A stretch of DNA of 64,000 nucleotides from Tissierella creatinophila DSM 6911 (GTDB lineage: Bacteria > Bacillota > Clostridia > Tissierellales > Tissierellaceae): contig NZ_LTDM01000004.1 of the NCBI RefSeq assembly GCF_001940565.1, positions 25,157-89,156 on the forward strand, in the 5' to 3' direction. The position numbers and the translations under genes are program-made. Positions 37,634 through 46,416 of this stretch are shown one piece after another (within the stretch, counting starts at the first letter, position 1; every line of letters begins with the position of its first letter). The notes under the pieces were generated by a model that saw nothing but the letters and a program-made list of their open reading frames with translations, was not told the origin of the DNA and made no database searches.

Positions 37634-38059
37634 TTAATAATTTTTTAATGCTTGTTTTAAAGTATGCCAAGGCAGTACTGCACATTTTACTCTAGCAGGC
37701 ATATTTGAAATATTTTGAAAAGCTATAGCTTCTTCTAATTTCTCAATTTCTTCATCACTAGCATCTTTTTGTATCATCCTTAAAAATATATCGGCTAAAT
37801 CTAGGGCCTCTTTTATAGTAATATCCTTTACCAAATCTATCATAATAGAAGTAGAAGCCTGAGATATAGCACATCCATAACCTTTAAACTTAGCATCTTT
37901 TATCATTTGATCTTCTAATATAAACTCTATATTTAAATCATCTCCACAACTTGGATTGTATCCTCTTTCTGAAACTGTAGGATTTTCTAAATCACCTTTA
38001 TTGTGAGAACTTCTATTGTGTTCCATAATTATTTCTGAATATAAAGAATTAAGATCCAT
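37634..38059 (-). CDS. sufU: SufU Fe-S assembly / zinc-dependent sulfurtransferase
   Basis: A 141-residue U-type protein that, in Firmicutes, accepts sulfur from SufS through a zinc-bound site. Zinc and sulfur residues are Cys38 with Asp40 in NPSCGD, Cys63 in GYGCAIS and Cys126 in RVKCAVLPW. It is last in sufCBDSU, with its start 11 bases inside the end of sufS. The 141-residue length is typical. Confidence 0.95.
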   Translation of the reverse strand: MDLNSLYSEIIMEHNRSSHNKGDLENPTVSERGYNPSCGDDLNIEFILEDQMIKDAKFKGYGCAISQASTSIMIDLVKDITIKEALDLADIFLRMIQKDASDEEIEKLEEAIAFQNISNMPARVKCAVLPWHTLKQALKNY

Positions 38060-39287
38060 AACCTAACCACTTCCTTACATTTTTAATAGCATATAAAAAT
38101 TTATCTGCATCTTCTAGAGTATTATATAGATAAAAGCTTACTCTAGATGTACTAGGAACACCCATATAGTGCATAAGAGGCTGGGCACAGTGATGACCTG
38201 ACCTTATAGCGATTCCATAAGAATCAAGGATGGTAGCTGTATCATGAGGATGAACATCTTTTATTGTAAATGATATGATTCCACCTCTATTTTCCATATC
38301 AAGAGGGCCTTGTATATCTAGATAGGAAATATTCATCATCTTTTCTAGTGTATATTGAGTAAGCACCTCTTCGTGTAATTTTATATTCTCAATACCTATA
38401 TTTTCTAGATAGTTGATAGCCTCTAAAAGCCCAGCAGCTCCTTCTACATTTTGAGTGCCTGCTTCAAACTTAAAGGGAAGGGGAGCAAAGCTTGAATCTT
38501 GTTCTGATACATATTCTATCATATCTCCCCCAAGAAGGAAGGGAGGCATACTTTCTAAAATTTCTTTCTTTCCATAAAGGACACCTATACCCATAGGTCC
38601 TAACATCTTATGAGCTGAAAATACTAAAAAGTCAGCATCTAAATCTTTTACATCTATTTTTATATGAGGTACACTTTGAGCTCCATCTACTATTACTTTA
38701 GTTCCCATATTGTGGGCATACTTTATTATTTCCTTTAAAGGATGAATCGTTCCAAGTACATTAGACATTCCTTCTATACTTAAGAGTTTAGTTTTTTTCG
38801 TAATCTTTTTATATACTTCTTCCATAGGAAGTCTGCCATCTTTATCAAGATATAAATATTTTAAAATAGCATCTTTTTCTTTAGCTATTCTTTGCCAAGG
38901 AAGTATATTACTATGATGAGATGAAATAGTTATAACTATTTCATCTCCTTTTTCAATAAATTCTCTTCCGTAAGACTGGGCTATTAAATTTAAAGACTCA
39001 GTAGTATTTCTAGTAAATATTATTTCTTCTGTTGAATGGGCATTTATAAAGCTTTTTACTTTTTCTTTTGCATCGTCATAAATTTTAGTAGACTCTACAC
39101 TTAATATATGTGCACCTCTATGAGGGTTAGCATGTGAAAATCTATTATAATCATTTATTTTTTCTATAACACTTGTGGGCTTTTGTGTAGTAGCGGCATT
39201 ATCAAGGTAGACTATTTGTTTATCATTTACAACTCTTTCTAATATAGGAAAGTCTTTTTTTATTCTAGCTACATCTAAACTATCCAT
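38049..39287 (-). CDS. sufS: Cysteine desulfurase SufS
   Basis: A 412-residue PLP enzyme that takes sulfur from cysteine for Fe-S clusters. The PLP lysine is in FLVFSAHKMLGPMGIGVLYG, and the catalytic cysteine is in IRSGHHCAQPLM. An ATG at 39305 is in frame, but AAAGGAGA lies between it and the ATG at 39287, so the shorter start is chosen; it still overlaps the sufD stop by eight bases. Confidence 0.96.
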   Translation of the reverse strand: MDSLDVARIKKDFPILERVVNDKQIVYLDNAATTQKPTSVIEKINDYNRFSHANPHRGAHILSVESTKIYDDAKEKVKSFINAHSTEEIIFTRNTTESLNLIAQSYGREFIEKGDEIVITISSHHSNILPWQRIAKEKDAILKYLYLDKDGRLPMEEVYKKITKKTKLLSIEGMSNVLGTIHPLKEIIKYAHNMGTKVIVDGAQSVPHIKIDVKDLDADFLVFSAHKMLGPMGIGVLYGKKEILESMPPFLLGGDMIEYVSEQDSSFAPLPFKFEAGTQNVEGAAGLLEAINYLENIGIENIKLHEEVLTQYTLEKMMNISYLDIQGPLDMENRGGIISFTIKDVHPHDTATILDSYGIAIRSGHHCAQPLMHYMGVPSTSRVSFYLYNTLEDADKFLYAIKNVRKWLGYGS

Positions 39288-40341
39288 GGATAAGTCTCCT
39301 TTCAATATCGATGTTTATCTCAGATCTCAAATCCTCAAAAGGAATTTTATCTATTATTGGTTTAAAAGAAGATTCTACTATTAGTTTTTTAGCTTCTTTT
39401 TCACTTAATCCTCGGCTCATAATATAAAACAATTTAGACTTATCAATTTGTCCTGCACTTACTGCATGTTCTCCTTCTACATTATCTTCTTCACATAAAA
39501 GGGCTGGTATAGAGTCTGACTTTGAAGTAGGGGAGAGTAGAAGTACATTTTCAAGTTCAACACCTTTAGAACTTCTAGATCCTCTTTTAAAATCTAAATT
39601 ACCTCTAAATACTTTTCTAGCATTATCTAAAAGAGCACCTCTTGTTTCGATATTGCTTTGACTTCTGATACCCTTATGAATCATAGTATATTCTAAATCA
39701 AGCTTCATCTCTTTATCTCCTAAGTATATAGAAGATAGGTTTGAATAACTTTTCTCTTCTTCTAGAATACTTGTATAGTTAAAACCTGTAAGTTTAGATC
39801 CAAGTTCTATAGATACAAAGTTTACTTTGGCTTCACTTTCTACACGAGAAAAGTTAGAGTCAAAGTTTAAGGTTTTAGAATTAAGCCTTTGAAGTTTTAT
39901 GATATTTACTACAGAACCTTTCTCTGCAAATATATTTGTAAACCCATTATGAAATCCTTCTACATTATCTATACTTTTATAATCTATAACAATAGTTATT
40001 TCACTATTTTCTTTAGCATATATATTGTTAAAATCTACTAAATGATTGTTTTTTTCATCTAAATAAAAGTCCAATCTTATAGGTTCTTTTATCTTTAAAT
40101 CTTTTGGTATATGTAAATCTATACCAGCGTTATAGTTTTTCTTTACATTTAAGATAAATTCTGTTCCAACTCCAGTGAAATTATCCTCGATTTTAGGAGA
40201 AGGAAGAGAAGTAATATCTGTAACCATATTTAAAGAAACTTCTTTTTTAGCTCCTTCTTCAAAACTTAAATATTTTTTATTGTATTTTACTATCTTTGGA
40301 AATTCAAAATCTTTTAATCCTATTCTTTTCCATGAAGTCAT
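39280..40341 (-). CDS. sufD: Fe-S assembly protein SufD
   Basis: A 353-residue beta-helix scaffold subunit of the SufBC2D complex. The C-terminal LENVLLLSPTSKSDSIPALL, then EHAVSAGQIDKSKLFYIMSRGLSEKEAKKLIV are characteristic. The N-terminal part is short compared with proteobacterial SufD. Start ATG 40341 has GGGGTGAGAAG. It lies between sufB and sufS in the operon. Confidence 0.94.
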   Translation of the reverse strand: MTSWKRIGLKDFEFPKIVKYNKKYLSFEEGAKKEVSLNMVTDITSLPSPKIEDNFTGVGTEFILNVKKNYNAGIDLHIPKDLKIKEPIRLDFYLDEKNNHLVDFNNIYAKENSEITIVIDYKSIDNVEGFHNGFTNIFAEKGSVVNIIKLQRLNSKTLNFDSNFSRVESEAKVNFVSIELGSKLTGFNYTSILEEEKSYSNLSSIYLGDKEMKLDLEYTMIHKGIRSQSNIETRGALLDNARKVFRGNLDFKRGSRSSKGVELENVLLLSPTSKSDSIPALLCEEDNVEGEHAVSAGQIDKSKLFYIMSRGLSEKEAKKLIVESSFKPIIDKIPFEDLRSEINIDIERRLIHG

Positions 40342-40351
40342 CTTCTCACCC

Positions 40352-41758
40352 CTAACCTATTGTTCCTTCAAGTTCTATATTAATTAAATTATTTAATTCT
40401 ATAGCATATTCAAGTGGTAGTTCTTTAGTAATAGGCTCAACAAATCCTCTTACTATCATAGCTTTTGCTTCTTGTTCATCTATTCCTCGGCTCATAAGAT
40501 AAAAGATTGCCTCATCACTTATTCTGCCTATTTTAGCTTCATGACCTATATCTATATTATCATTATTTAGAACAATTATTGGAAGAGTATCCGACTTAGA
40601 ATCATTATCAAGCATTAAAGATTCACAAGATACAGTTGATTTACAATCATAAGCACCCTTAGTTACTTTTAAAAGACCTCTATAAAATGCATAACCACCA
40701 TTTTTTGATATAGATTTAGAGTTTACAGTAGAAGTAGTGCGAGGTGCTGCGTGAACTACTTTTGTACCAGTATCTAGATGTTGTCCTTTGGATGCAAATG
40801 TAATCCCTGTAAATTCAGATCTTGCACCTTCTCCTGCCAATATACTCATAGGATATAACATAGAAACCTTTGAACCAAATGAACCTGAAACCCATTCTAT
40901 AGTTCCATTTTTTTCAACTATTGCTCTTTTAGTATTTAAATTGTACATGTTCCTGGACCAGTTTTCTATAGTACTATATCTAAGTGTTGCATCTTCTTTT
41001 ATAAATAGTTCAACACATCCTGCATGAAGATTATTTACTTTATATTGAGGTGCAGAACATCCTTCTATAAAATGAAGTTTAGCACCTTTTTCTACTATTA
41101 TAAGAGTATGTTCAAATTGCCCTGCTCCTGGAGCATTTAGCCTAAAATATGATTGAAGAGGTATATCTACATCTACCCCTTTTGGAACATAGACAAAAGA
41201 ACCTCCAGACCAAACTGCACCATGAAGAGCTGCAAATTTATGATCATCTGGAGTAATAAGTTTCATAAAATATTCTTTTACAATTTCCTCATGCTCATGT
41301 AGAGCCTTATCCATATCCATATAGATAATTCCTTGATCTACTAATTCTTTTCTAATATTATGATATACAACTTCACTATCGTACTGAGCCCCAACTCCTG
41401 CAAGAGATTTTCTTTCAGCTTCAGGTAGACCAAGCCTTTCAAATGTATCTTTTATCTCTTCAGGTACATCTTCCCACGAATGAGACTGCTTAGTATTAGG
41501 TTTTATATAGGTTGTGATATCATCCATATCCAAATCTGACAGGTCAACTGCCCACTCTGGCATAGGCTTACTATTATATATATTTAATGATTTCAATCTG
41601 AAATCTAACATCCACTTGGGTTCATTCTTTTTACTTGAAATTTCCTTTATGATTTCAGGTGTAAGTCCCTTTTGAGATTTATAGATAGAATTGTCTTTAT
41701 CTTTAATATCATAGATTGTCCTATTTATATCTTTTATATAAGTTTTTTTGTTTTTCAT
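40352..41758 (-). CDS. sufB: Fe-S assembly protein SufB
   Basis: A 468-residue scaffold subunit that builds the nascent Fe-S cluster with SufC and SufD. GVWSGGSFVYVPKGVDVDIP-like sequence, IEGCSAPQYKVNNLHAGCVE and YDCKSTVSCESLMLDNDSKS with the conserved cysteine are present. Start ATG 41758 has AGAGGTGATAAAAC upstream. It is 12 bases after sufC. Confidence 0.97.
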   Translation of the reverse strand: MKNKKTYIKDINRTIYDIKDKDNSIYKSQKGLTPEIIKEISSKKNEPKWMLDFRLKSLNIYNSKPMPEWAVDLSDLDMDDITTYIKPNTKQSHSWEDVPEEIKDTFERLGLPEAERKSLAGVGAQYDSEVVYHNIRKELVDQGIIYMDMDKALHEHEEIVKEYFMKLITPDDHKFAALHGAVWSGGSFVYVPKGVDVDIPLQSYFRLNAPGAGQFEHTLIIVEKGAKLHFIEGCSAPQYKVNNLHAGCVELFIKEDATLRYSTIENWSRNMYNLNTKRAIVEKNGTIEWVSGSFGSKVSMLYPMSILAGEGARSEFTGITFASKGQHLDTGTKVVHAAPRTTSTVNSKSISKNGGYAFYRGLLKVTKGAYDCKSTVSCESLMLDNDSKSDTLPIIVLNNDNIDIGHEAKIGRISDEAIFYLMSRGIDEQEAKAMIVRGFVEPITKELPLEYAIELNNLINIELEGTIG

Positions 41759-41770
41759 GTTTTATCACCT

Positions 41771-42523
41771 CTATTTTAAATATTTTTTTCTTATCTCTTC
41801 ATATCCATTTTCATCTATTTCTTTAGCAAGTTCCATTCCACCTGTTTTTATAATCTTTCCATCCATAAGGATATGAATGTAGTCTGGAGCTAAATATTCT
41901 AGAAGTTTATTGTAGTGAGTTATAACTACAATAGAACGTTCTTTATCTTTAAACTTTTTAACCCCTTGAGCAACTATTCTAATGGCATCTACATCTAAAC
42001 CTGAGTCTGTCTCATCTAAGATAGCAATCTTAGGTTCTAGTATAGACATTTGAAGAATTTCATTTTTCTTTTTTTCTCCTCCAGAAAAGCCAAGATTTAA
42101 ATATCTTGTCGCATAGCTTTCATCCATCTCTAGAGCTTCCATTTTTTCTTTTAAAAGTTTTTTAAATGGAAGTATTCTTTGCATTTCTCCCCAAGTTTTA
42201 GTTTTAGCGGTTCTTAAAAACTCTTCTACAGTCACTCCATCAACCTCTTCAGGATATTGAAAGGATAAAAACATACCCTTTATTGCTCTTTTATCTGCAC
42301 TCAAGTCTTTAAGTGATTCACCTTCTAAGTTGATTTCTCCGTTTGTAACTTTGTATAGGGGATGACCCATTAGTGTATAGGCAAGAGTAGACTTACCGCT
42401 ACCATTTGGACCCATTATTATATGAGTCTCTCCTTTACCAACTTCAAGGTTTACTCCTTTTAAAATCTCTTTATCATCTATATTTACTTTTAGATTATTT
42501 ATATTAAAAAAATGTTCTCCCAT
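41771..42523 (-). CDS. sufC: Fe-S assembly ATPase SufC
   Basis: A 250-residue ABC-type ATPase of the SufBC2D scaffold. Walker A GPNGSGKST, signature FSGGEKKKNEILQMS and Walker B KIAILDETDSGLD are intact. An in-frame start further upstream (42571) encodes an Ile-rich stretch, but ATG 42523 is preceded by AAAGGAGAATTATT and gives a normal N-terminus, MGEHFFNINNL. It is the first gene of the suf operon, behind a Fur-like box. Confidence 0.96.
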   Translation of the reverse strand: MGEHFFNINNLKVNIDDKEILKGVNLEVGKGETHIIMGPNGSGKSTLAYTLMGHPLYKVTNGEINLEGESLKDLSADKRAIKGMFLSFQYPEEVDGVTVEEFLRTAKTKTWGEMQRILPFKKLLKEKMEALEMDESYATRYLNLGFSGGEKKKNEILQMSILEPKIAILDETDSGLDVDAIRIVAQGVKKFKDKERSIVVITHYNKLLEYLAPDYIHILMDGKIIKTGGMELAKEIDENGYEEIRKKYLK

Positions 42524-42550
42524 TAATAATTCTCCTTTATATATAATGTT

Positions 42551-42569
42551 AATAATGATAATCATTATC
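42551..42569. promoter_or_regulatory. Fur box upstream of sufC
   Basis: AATAATGATAATCATTATC matches 18 of 19 positions of the classic Fur consensus GATAATGATAATCATTATC. It lies 28 bases before the sufC start and 14 bases downstream of the -10. Iron-dependent repression of suf is inferred. Confidence 0.75.
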
Positions 42570-42582
42570 ATTTGATAACTAC

Positions 42583-42611
42583 ATTATATAATAAGAATAA
42601 ATAAAAGTAAA
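42583..42611 (-). promoter_or_regulatory. Promoter of the suf operon
   Basis: On the minus strand TTTACT (42611-42606), 17-base spacer, TATAAT (42588-42583). Confidence 0.65.
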
Positions 42612-42728
42612 CTAAAGAAGGGTAATAGCTCTAAAAAGTACAAGAGATAATTTTTCATATTTAAAAAATCAACAAAATACCTGTTATGAATATACTATAT
42701 AAATGTATACACAAATTGGAGGGATAAA

Positions 42729-43787
42729 ATGAAAGGACTAATTCTTTGTGGGGGCAAAGGTACTAGATTACGACCTATTACAGACTCTATACCCAAACCA
42801 TTAATTCCGATAGCAAATAGACCTTTAATCTTTTATACAATAGATTTATTAATAAAATCAGGAATAAAAGAGATTGGTATAATAGTTAATGAAAAAAATA
42901 AGGAACTATTTGAAAAGAGTTTAAACAATAAATTTGATGCAAATTTTCATTATATTATTCAGAAAGAATCTAAAGGTATAGCCCATGCACTATTACAAGC
43001 TGAAGAGTTTTTAGATAAAGAGAAGTTTATAATGATACTTGGAGATAACTCTTTTCAGGTAGATTTAGAAAAGACTATTGATGATTTTATAACAAGTAAA
43101 AGTAATTGTAAACTTTTGTTAAAGCAAGTAGAAAATCCCGAAAGATTTGGGGTGGCATATATAGGTGATGATAAGATTATCAATGTAGAAGAAAAACCAA
43201 AAACATCTTTTAGTGATTTAGCCATAACCGGAATATATGGATTTGATCATAATATTTTTAATGCTTGCAGGGAAATCAAACCTTCTAAAAGAGGTGAATA
43301 TGAAATAACTGATGCTATAAGATGGATGATTCAAAAGGGATATTATGTGAAATATGAAATATTAAATGGATATTGGAAGGATGTTGGTAGGCACCAAGAT
43401 ATGGTTGAGGAAAATATATATAGACTTAGCTCTATGGATGAAGATATAAAAGGGCATGTGGAAAATTCATCTATTTCAGGAAGAGTAATTCTTGATGAAA
43501 GTGCAGTAATATATAATAGTGTAGTTAGAGGACCAATAGTGGTAGGAGCAAATACTACTATTAAAAACTCTTATATAGGTCCATATACTTCCATAGGTAA
43601 AAGAGTGAATATCGATAAAGCAAATATAGAGGCTTCAATTATATTAGACTCTTGTTATATTTCTTCTGTAGAAACACCTATTGATTCTTCTATAATAGGT
43701 GAAGGGAGCATCGTTTCAAAGGAAAATGGATTAAAAAAAGTAAATAGATTAGTAACTGGCAAAAATAGTAGAATTTATCTTAAATAA
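42729..43787 (+). CDS. Nucleotidyltransferase, glucose-1-phosphate thymidylyltransferase (RmlA-like, long form)
   Basis: A 352-residue sugar-1-phosphate nucleotidyltransferase. The N-terminal motif GLILCGGKGTRLRPITDSIP and EKPKTSFSDLAITGIYGF are typical; a C-terminal left-handed beta-helix (about 240-345, hexapeptide pattern I.GSVVRGPIVVG) marks the long RmlA-like type. It would supply dTDP- or other NDP-sugar for glycosylation. Start ATG 42729 has TTGGAGGGATAAA. The next gene, a deacetylase, follows at 13 bases. The exact nucleotide and sugar are not determined. Confidence 0.88.
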   Translation: MKGLILCGGKGTRLRPITDSIPKPLIPIANRPLIFYTIDLLIKSGIKEIGIIVNEKNKELFEKSLNNKFDANFHYIIQKESKGIAHALLQAEEFLDKEKFIMILGDNSFQVDLEKTIDDFITSKSNCKLLLKQVENPERFGVAYIGDDKIINVEEKPKTSFSDLAITGIYGFDHNIFNACREIKPSKRGEYEITDAIRWMIQKGYYVKYEILNGYWKDVGRHQDMVEENIYRLSSMDEDIKGHVENSSISGRVILDESAVIYNSVVRGPIVVGANTTIKNSYIGPYTSIGKRVNIDKANIEASIILDSCYISSVETPIDSSIIGEGSIVSKENGLKKVNRLVTGKNSRIYLK

Positions 43788-43800
43788 GGGGTTAGATAGT

Positions 43801-44562
43801 ATGTCTAGAATAAATAATCATCTTTGGAAAAGTGAACCAATTATATGTTTAACTTTTGATGTTGATTGGGCTTCTGAAGATGCGTTAAAATACTCATATA
43901 ATATAATTGAAAAATATGGATTTAAAACAACATTTTTTCTAACTCACGAGAGCAAATTTATATTAGAGCTAATAGAAAAAGGAGATATTGATGGAGGAAT
44001 ACATCCAAATTTTTTAATAAACAGCAGCCATGGAAATAGTTATGATGAGGTTATTGACTATTGTACTACTCTACTTCCCCAAGCAGAAGCCTATAGATGT
44101 CATCGCTATTTTGATGTAAATGACATTACTGAAACTTTTGCAGAAAAAGGTTATAAGTACGATTCTAACGTATGTACCTTTTTACAAATAGTAGAACCTT
44201 TTGTTCATAGGTCTGGATTAGTAAGATTTCCTATATTTTTTGAAGATGGGGCTTATTTATTTCATAGACAAAATTTAAATTTTAAAGAGGTGGGAAAACA
44301 ATTATTTAATAATCCGGGATTGATGATATTAAATATTCATCCTATGCATATGGCTTTAAACTCACCTGATTTTTATTATATGAGAAAAGTAAAAGATAGT
44401 TTGACAAGAGAAGAATGGAACAATTTAAATTATAAGCTATTAGAAAAAATTAGATATAAAGGATATGGTATTAGAGATTTTATTATAGAGATATTTGAAT
44501 TTATAAAAGAAGAAAATATAAAAACATACACTTTAAATGAAATATATAAAATAATTAGATAA
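43801..44562 (+). CDS. Polysaccharide deacetylase-like protein
   Basis: A 253-residue NodB-like carbohydrate esterase-type protein. ICLTFDVDWASEDALKYSY gives the metal-binding Asp pair and GIHPNFL, then HPMHMAL supply histidines. It resembles WbmS-like enzymes in surface polysaccharide clusters. No signal peptide, so it is cytoplasmic and may act on a nucleotide sugar or lipid-linked substrate. It forms an operon with the nucleotidyltransferase. ATG 43801 has AAGGGGTTAGAT upstream. Confidence 0.8.
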   Translation: MSRINNHLWKSEPIICLTFDVDWASEDALKYSYNIIEKYGFKTTFFLTHESKFILELIEKGDIDGGIHPNFLINSSHGNSYDEVIDYCTTLLPQAEAYRCHRYFDVNDITETFAEKGYKYDSNVCTFLQIVEPFVHRSGLVRFPIFFEDGAYLFHRQNLNFKEVGKQLFNNPGLMILNIHPMHMALNSPDFYYMRKVKDSLTREEWNNLNYKLLEKIRYKGYGIRDFIIEIFEFIKEENIKTYTLNEIYKIIR

Positions 44563-44565
44563 GAG

Positions 44566-44613
44566 AATGCTCCTTTTGACTTTGTGTTTTAATCTCAAAG
44601 CCAGAGGAGCATT
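44566..44613. terminator. Hairpin between convergent deacetylase and glycosyltransferase genes
   Basis: AATGCTCC (44566-44573) and CTTTG (44580-44584) pair with CAAAG (44596-44600) and GGAGCATT (44606-44613). T run is weak. Confidence 0.6.
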
Positions 44614-44628
44614 TAAAATTAACATATC

Positions 44629-46416
44629 TTAAACTGTTACTATAGATCTAAAATCTTTAGTTTTTTCTATAACTGTGCATTTTTTCATAAAATCCTTTTC
44701 TGTTAATTTCCAGGAATTTGAATCTAAATCTGTTCTTTTAATGGTAGAGTAATTAAACCTATCAGAAGCATATATTTTAAAACCTTCTTTTAAACTATCT
44801 TCTAAGAATAAAGTCTCTTCTGATTTAGAATCATCACGAAATTTAACTTTATTAAAAATTTCCTTTTTAAATGTTAAAGTAGATCCATTTACATAATCCA
44901 TATATCTATTTTCTAAATCAGGATATTGTAATACTAGGGTTTCATAATTTTCTAAATATACATATACACTATATTTACCTACTATATGAGCATTGGTAAA
45001 TTTAAATGTATTTATAGAATCAGTTAAATAATTTGGTCCATAGTAATCATCTTCAAATTTTGAGATATAATTATAGTTTGATTTTTCAACTCCAAAATTT
45101 AGACATTTAGCTAATGAAGTATCTTCAGATAATTTAAATAATTTAATATCCCTATAATACTCTAATTTTTTATTCCAATAGTTATAATCTATACAATCAT
45201 TATTTATAATTATTATAAGCTCTTTTATAGGATAAGTTTGAGAAAAATAATTGTTTAAAATATTATCTACTGAAGTTTCTAGTTTTGTACAAGCGATTAC
45301 AGAAACACCTTCCTGCATATCTCTACCTTCATTTAAATTCAATACATCTAAAACTGCTTTTAATCTATGACCATAGGTATGATTATTAAAAACTTCTCTT
45401 TGTCCTAGAAGAGATAATCTGTCTCTAAGGTCCTTGCTATTTACTAAACTATTTAAATGTTTTTCTGTATCTTGTTTATCTTTTGATAACATAACTATAT
45501 TTTTAAAATAATTCTCTACTCCAAAAGAGTAACTGCTTATTGTAGGAATTCCGCATGCTAGTAGCTCAAATACTCTTCTAGCAAATGTTGTAGGGCTAGT
45601 ATTTGTAGAATTTACATTTAAAAATATATTATACTTTTTATACTCTTTAACCATGTCTTTATAATCTAATGGATTTTTAAGATAGGGTCTGTATTCGTTG
45701 GGAAACGAAAATCTATCGTCATTAAGATCGCCAAATCTATCATATATTGAAATCTCATACTTAAAGGCAGGTTTTAACAAATGTTCCATTTCAATACAAC
45801 GCTCTGGGAACTTTTCATACCAACCACCTGCAAATCCTACTGATCCTATTTTCTCTATATCTTTATTTATAGGATTATGAAGTAGTGGTTGAGCAGCAAA
45901 AGGTAGGAGAAAGATATTATCATGACTTAATACTTCTTTATATTTTGAGATACAATCTAAATCTGTAGTGAAAACATAATCAAAATACTTTGCTGCTTGA
46001 ATAAACACATTAAAGTCATAGGGATCCTCTTTTGCCCAAAATACTGTAGGGATTTTATTGGTTTTGCAATAACTTATTATAGAAAACAAGGTTTGATCTT
46101 TAGATATATGAATATCCGCTATTTTGTTTATCCATTCCTGATTATATCCTTGCCATGTTGACTCTACAAATAACAATTTAGGTTTTTTATCTATCATTAT
46201 TTCTTTCCAATTCTGGGTACCCAATTGGAAAAAGGTGCCTTCATATTTAAAGCATTCATAACTAAATATATCTAAGATACAAGCAATATTAATATTCGCA
46301 TCAGAATTTCTAGTATTATTCTCAGGATACTTTATCAGAAGCTTTTCTTTAATCTTCTCAATAGCATAGTGAGTATTTTTACTTACAGAATTTTTTATAG
46401 TCATAGTATTATACAT
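44629..46416 (-). CDS. CgeB-type glycosyltransferase fused to a GT2 domain
   Basis: A 595-residue two-domain protein. Residues 1 to about 360 are like CgeB, the spore maturation glycosyltransferase family, with GFAGGWYEKFPERCIEMEHL, and FARRVFELLACGIPTISSYS. Residues about 369-590 resemble the GT2 units of the neighbouring gene (GVSVIACTK, then SLAKCLNFGVEKS), but the DxD region reads KFEDDYYG instead of KFDDDDYYG, one residue shorter. It overlaps the upstream gene by eight bases. A role in spore-surface glycosylation is inferred from CgeB. Confidence 0.8.
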   Translation of the reverse strand: MYNTMTIKNSVSKNTHYAIEKIKEKLLIKYPENNTRNSDANINIACILDIFSYECFKYEGTFFQLGTQNWKEIMIDKKPKLLFVESTWQGYNQEWINKIADIHISKDQTLFSIISYCKTNKIPTVFWAKEDPYDFNVFIQAAKYFDYVFTTDLDCISKYKEVLSHDNIFLLPFAAQPLLHNPINKDIEKIGSVGFAGGWYEKFPERCIEMEHLLKPAFKYEISIYDRFGDLNDDRFSFPNEYRPYLKNPLDYKDMVKEYKKYNIFLNVNSTNTSPTTFARRVFELLACGIPTISSYSFGVENYFKNIVMLSKDKQDTEKHLNSLVNSKDLRDRLSLLGQREVFNNHTYGHRLKAVLDVLNLNEGRDMQEGVSVIACTKLETSVDNILNNYFSQTYPIKELIIIINNDCIDYNYWNKKLEYYRDIKLFKLSEDTSLAKCLNFGVEKSNYNYISKFEDDYYGPNYLTDSINTFKFTNAHIVGKYSVYVYLENYETLVLQYPDLENRYMDYVNGSTLTFKKEIFNKVKFRDDSKSEETLFLEDSLKEGFKIYASDRFNYSTIKRTDLDSNSWKLTEKDFMKKCTVIEKTKDFRSIVTV

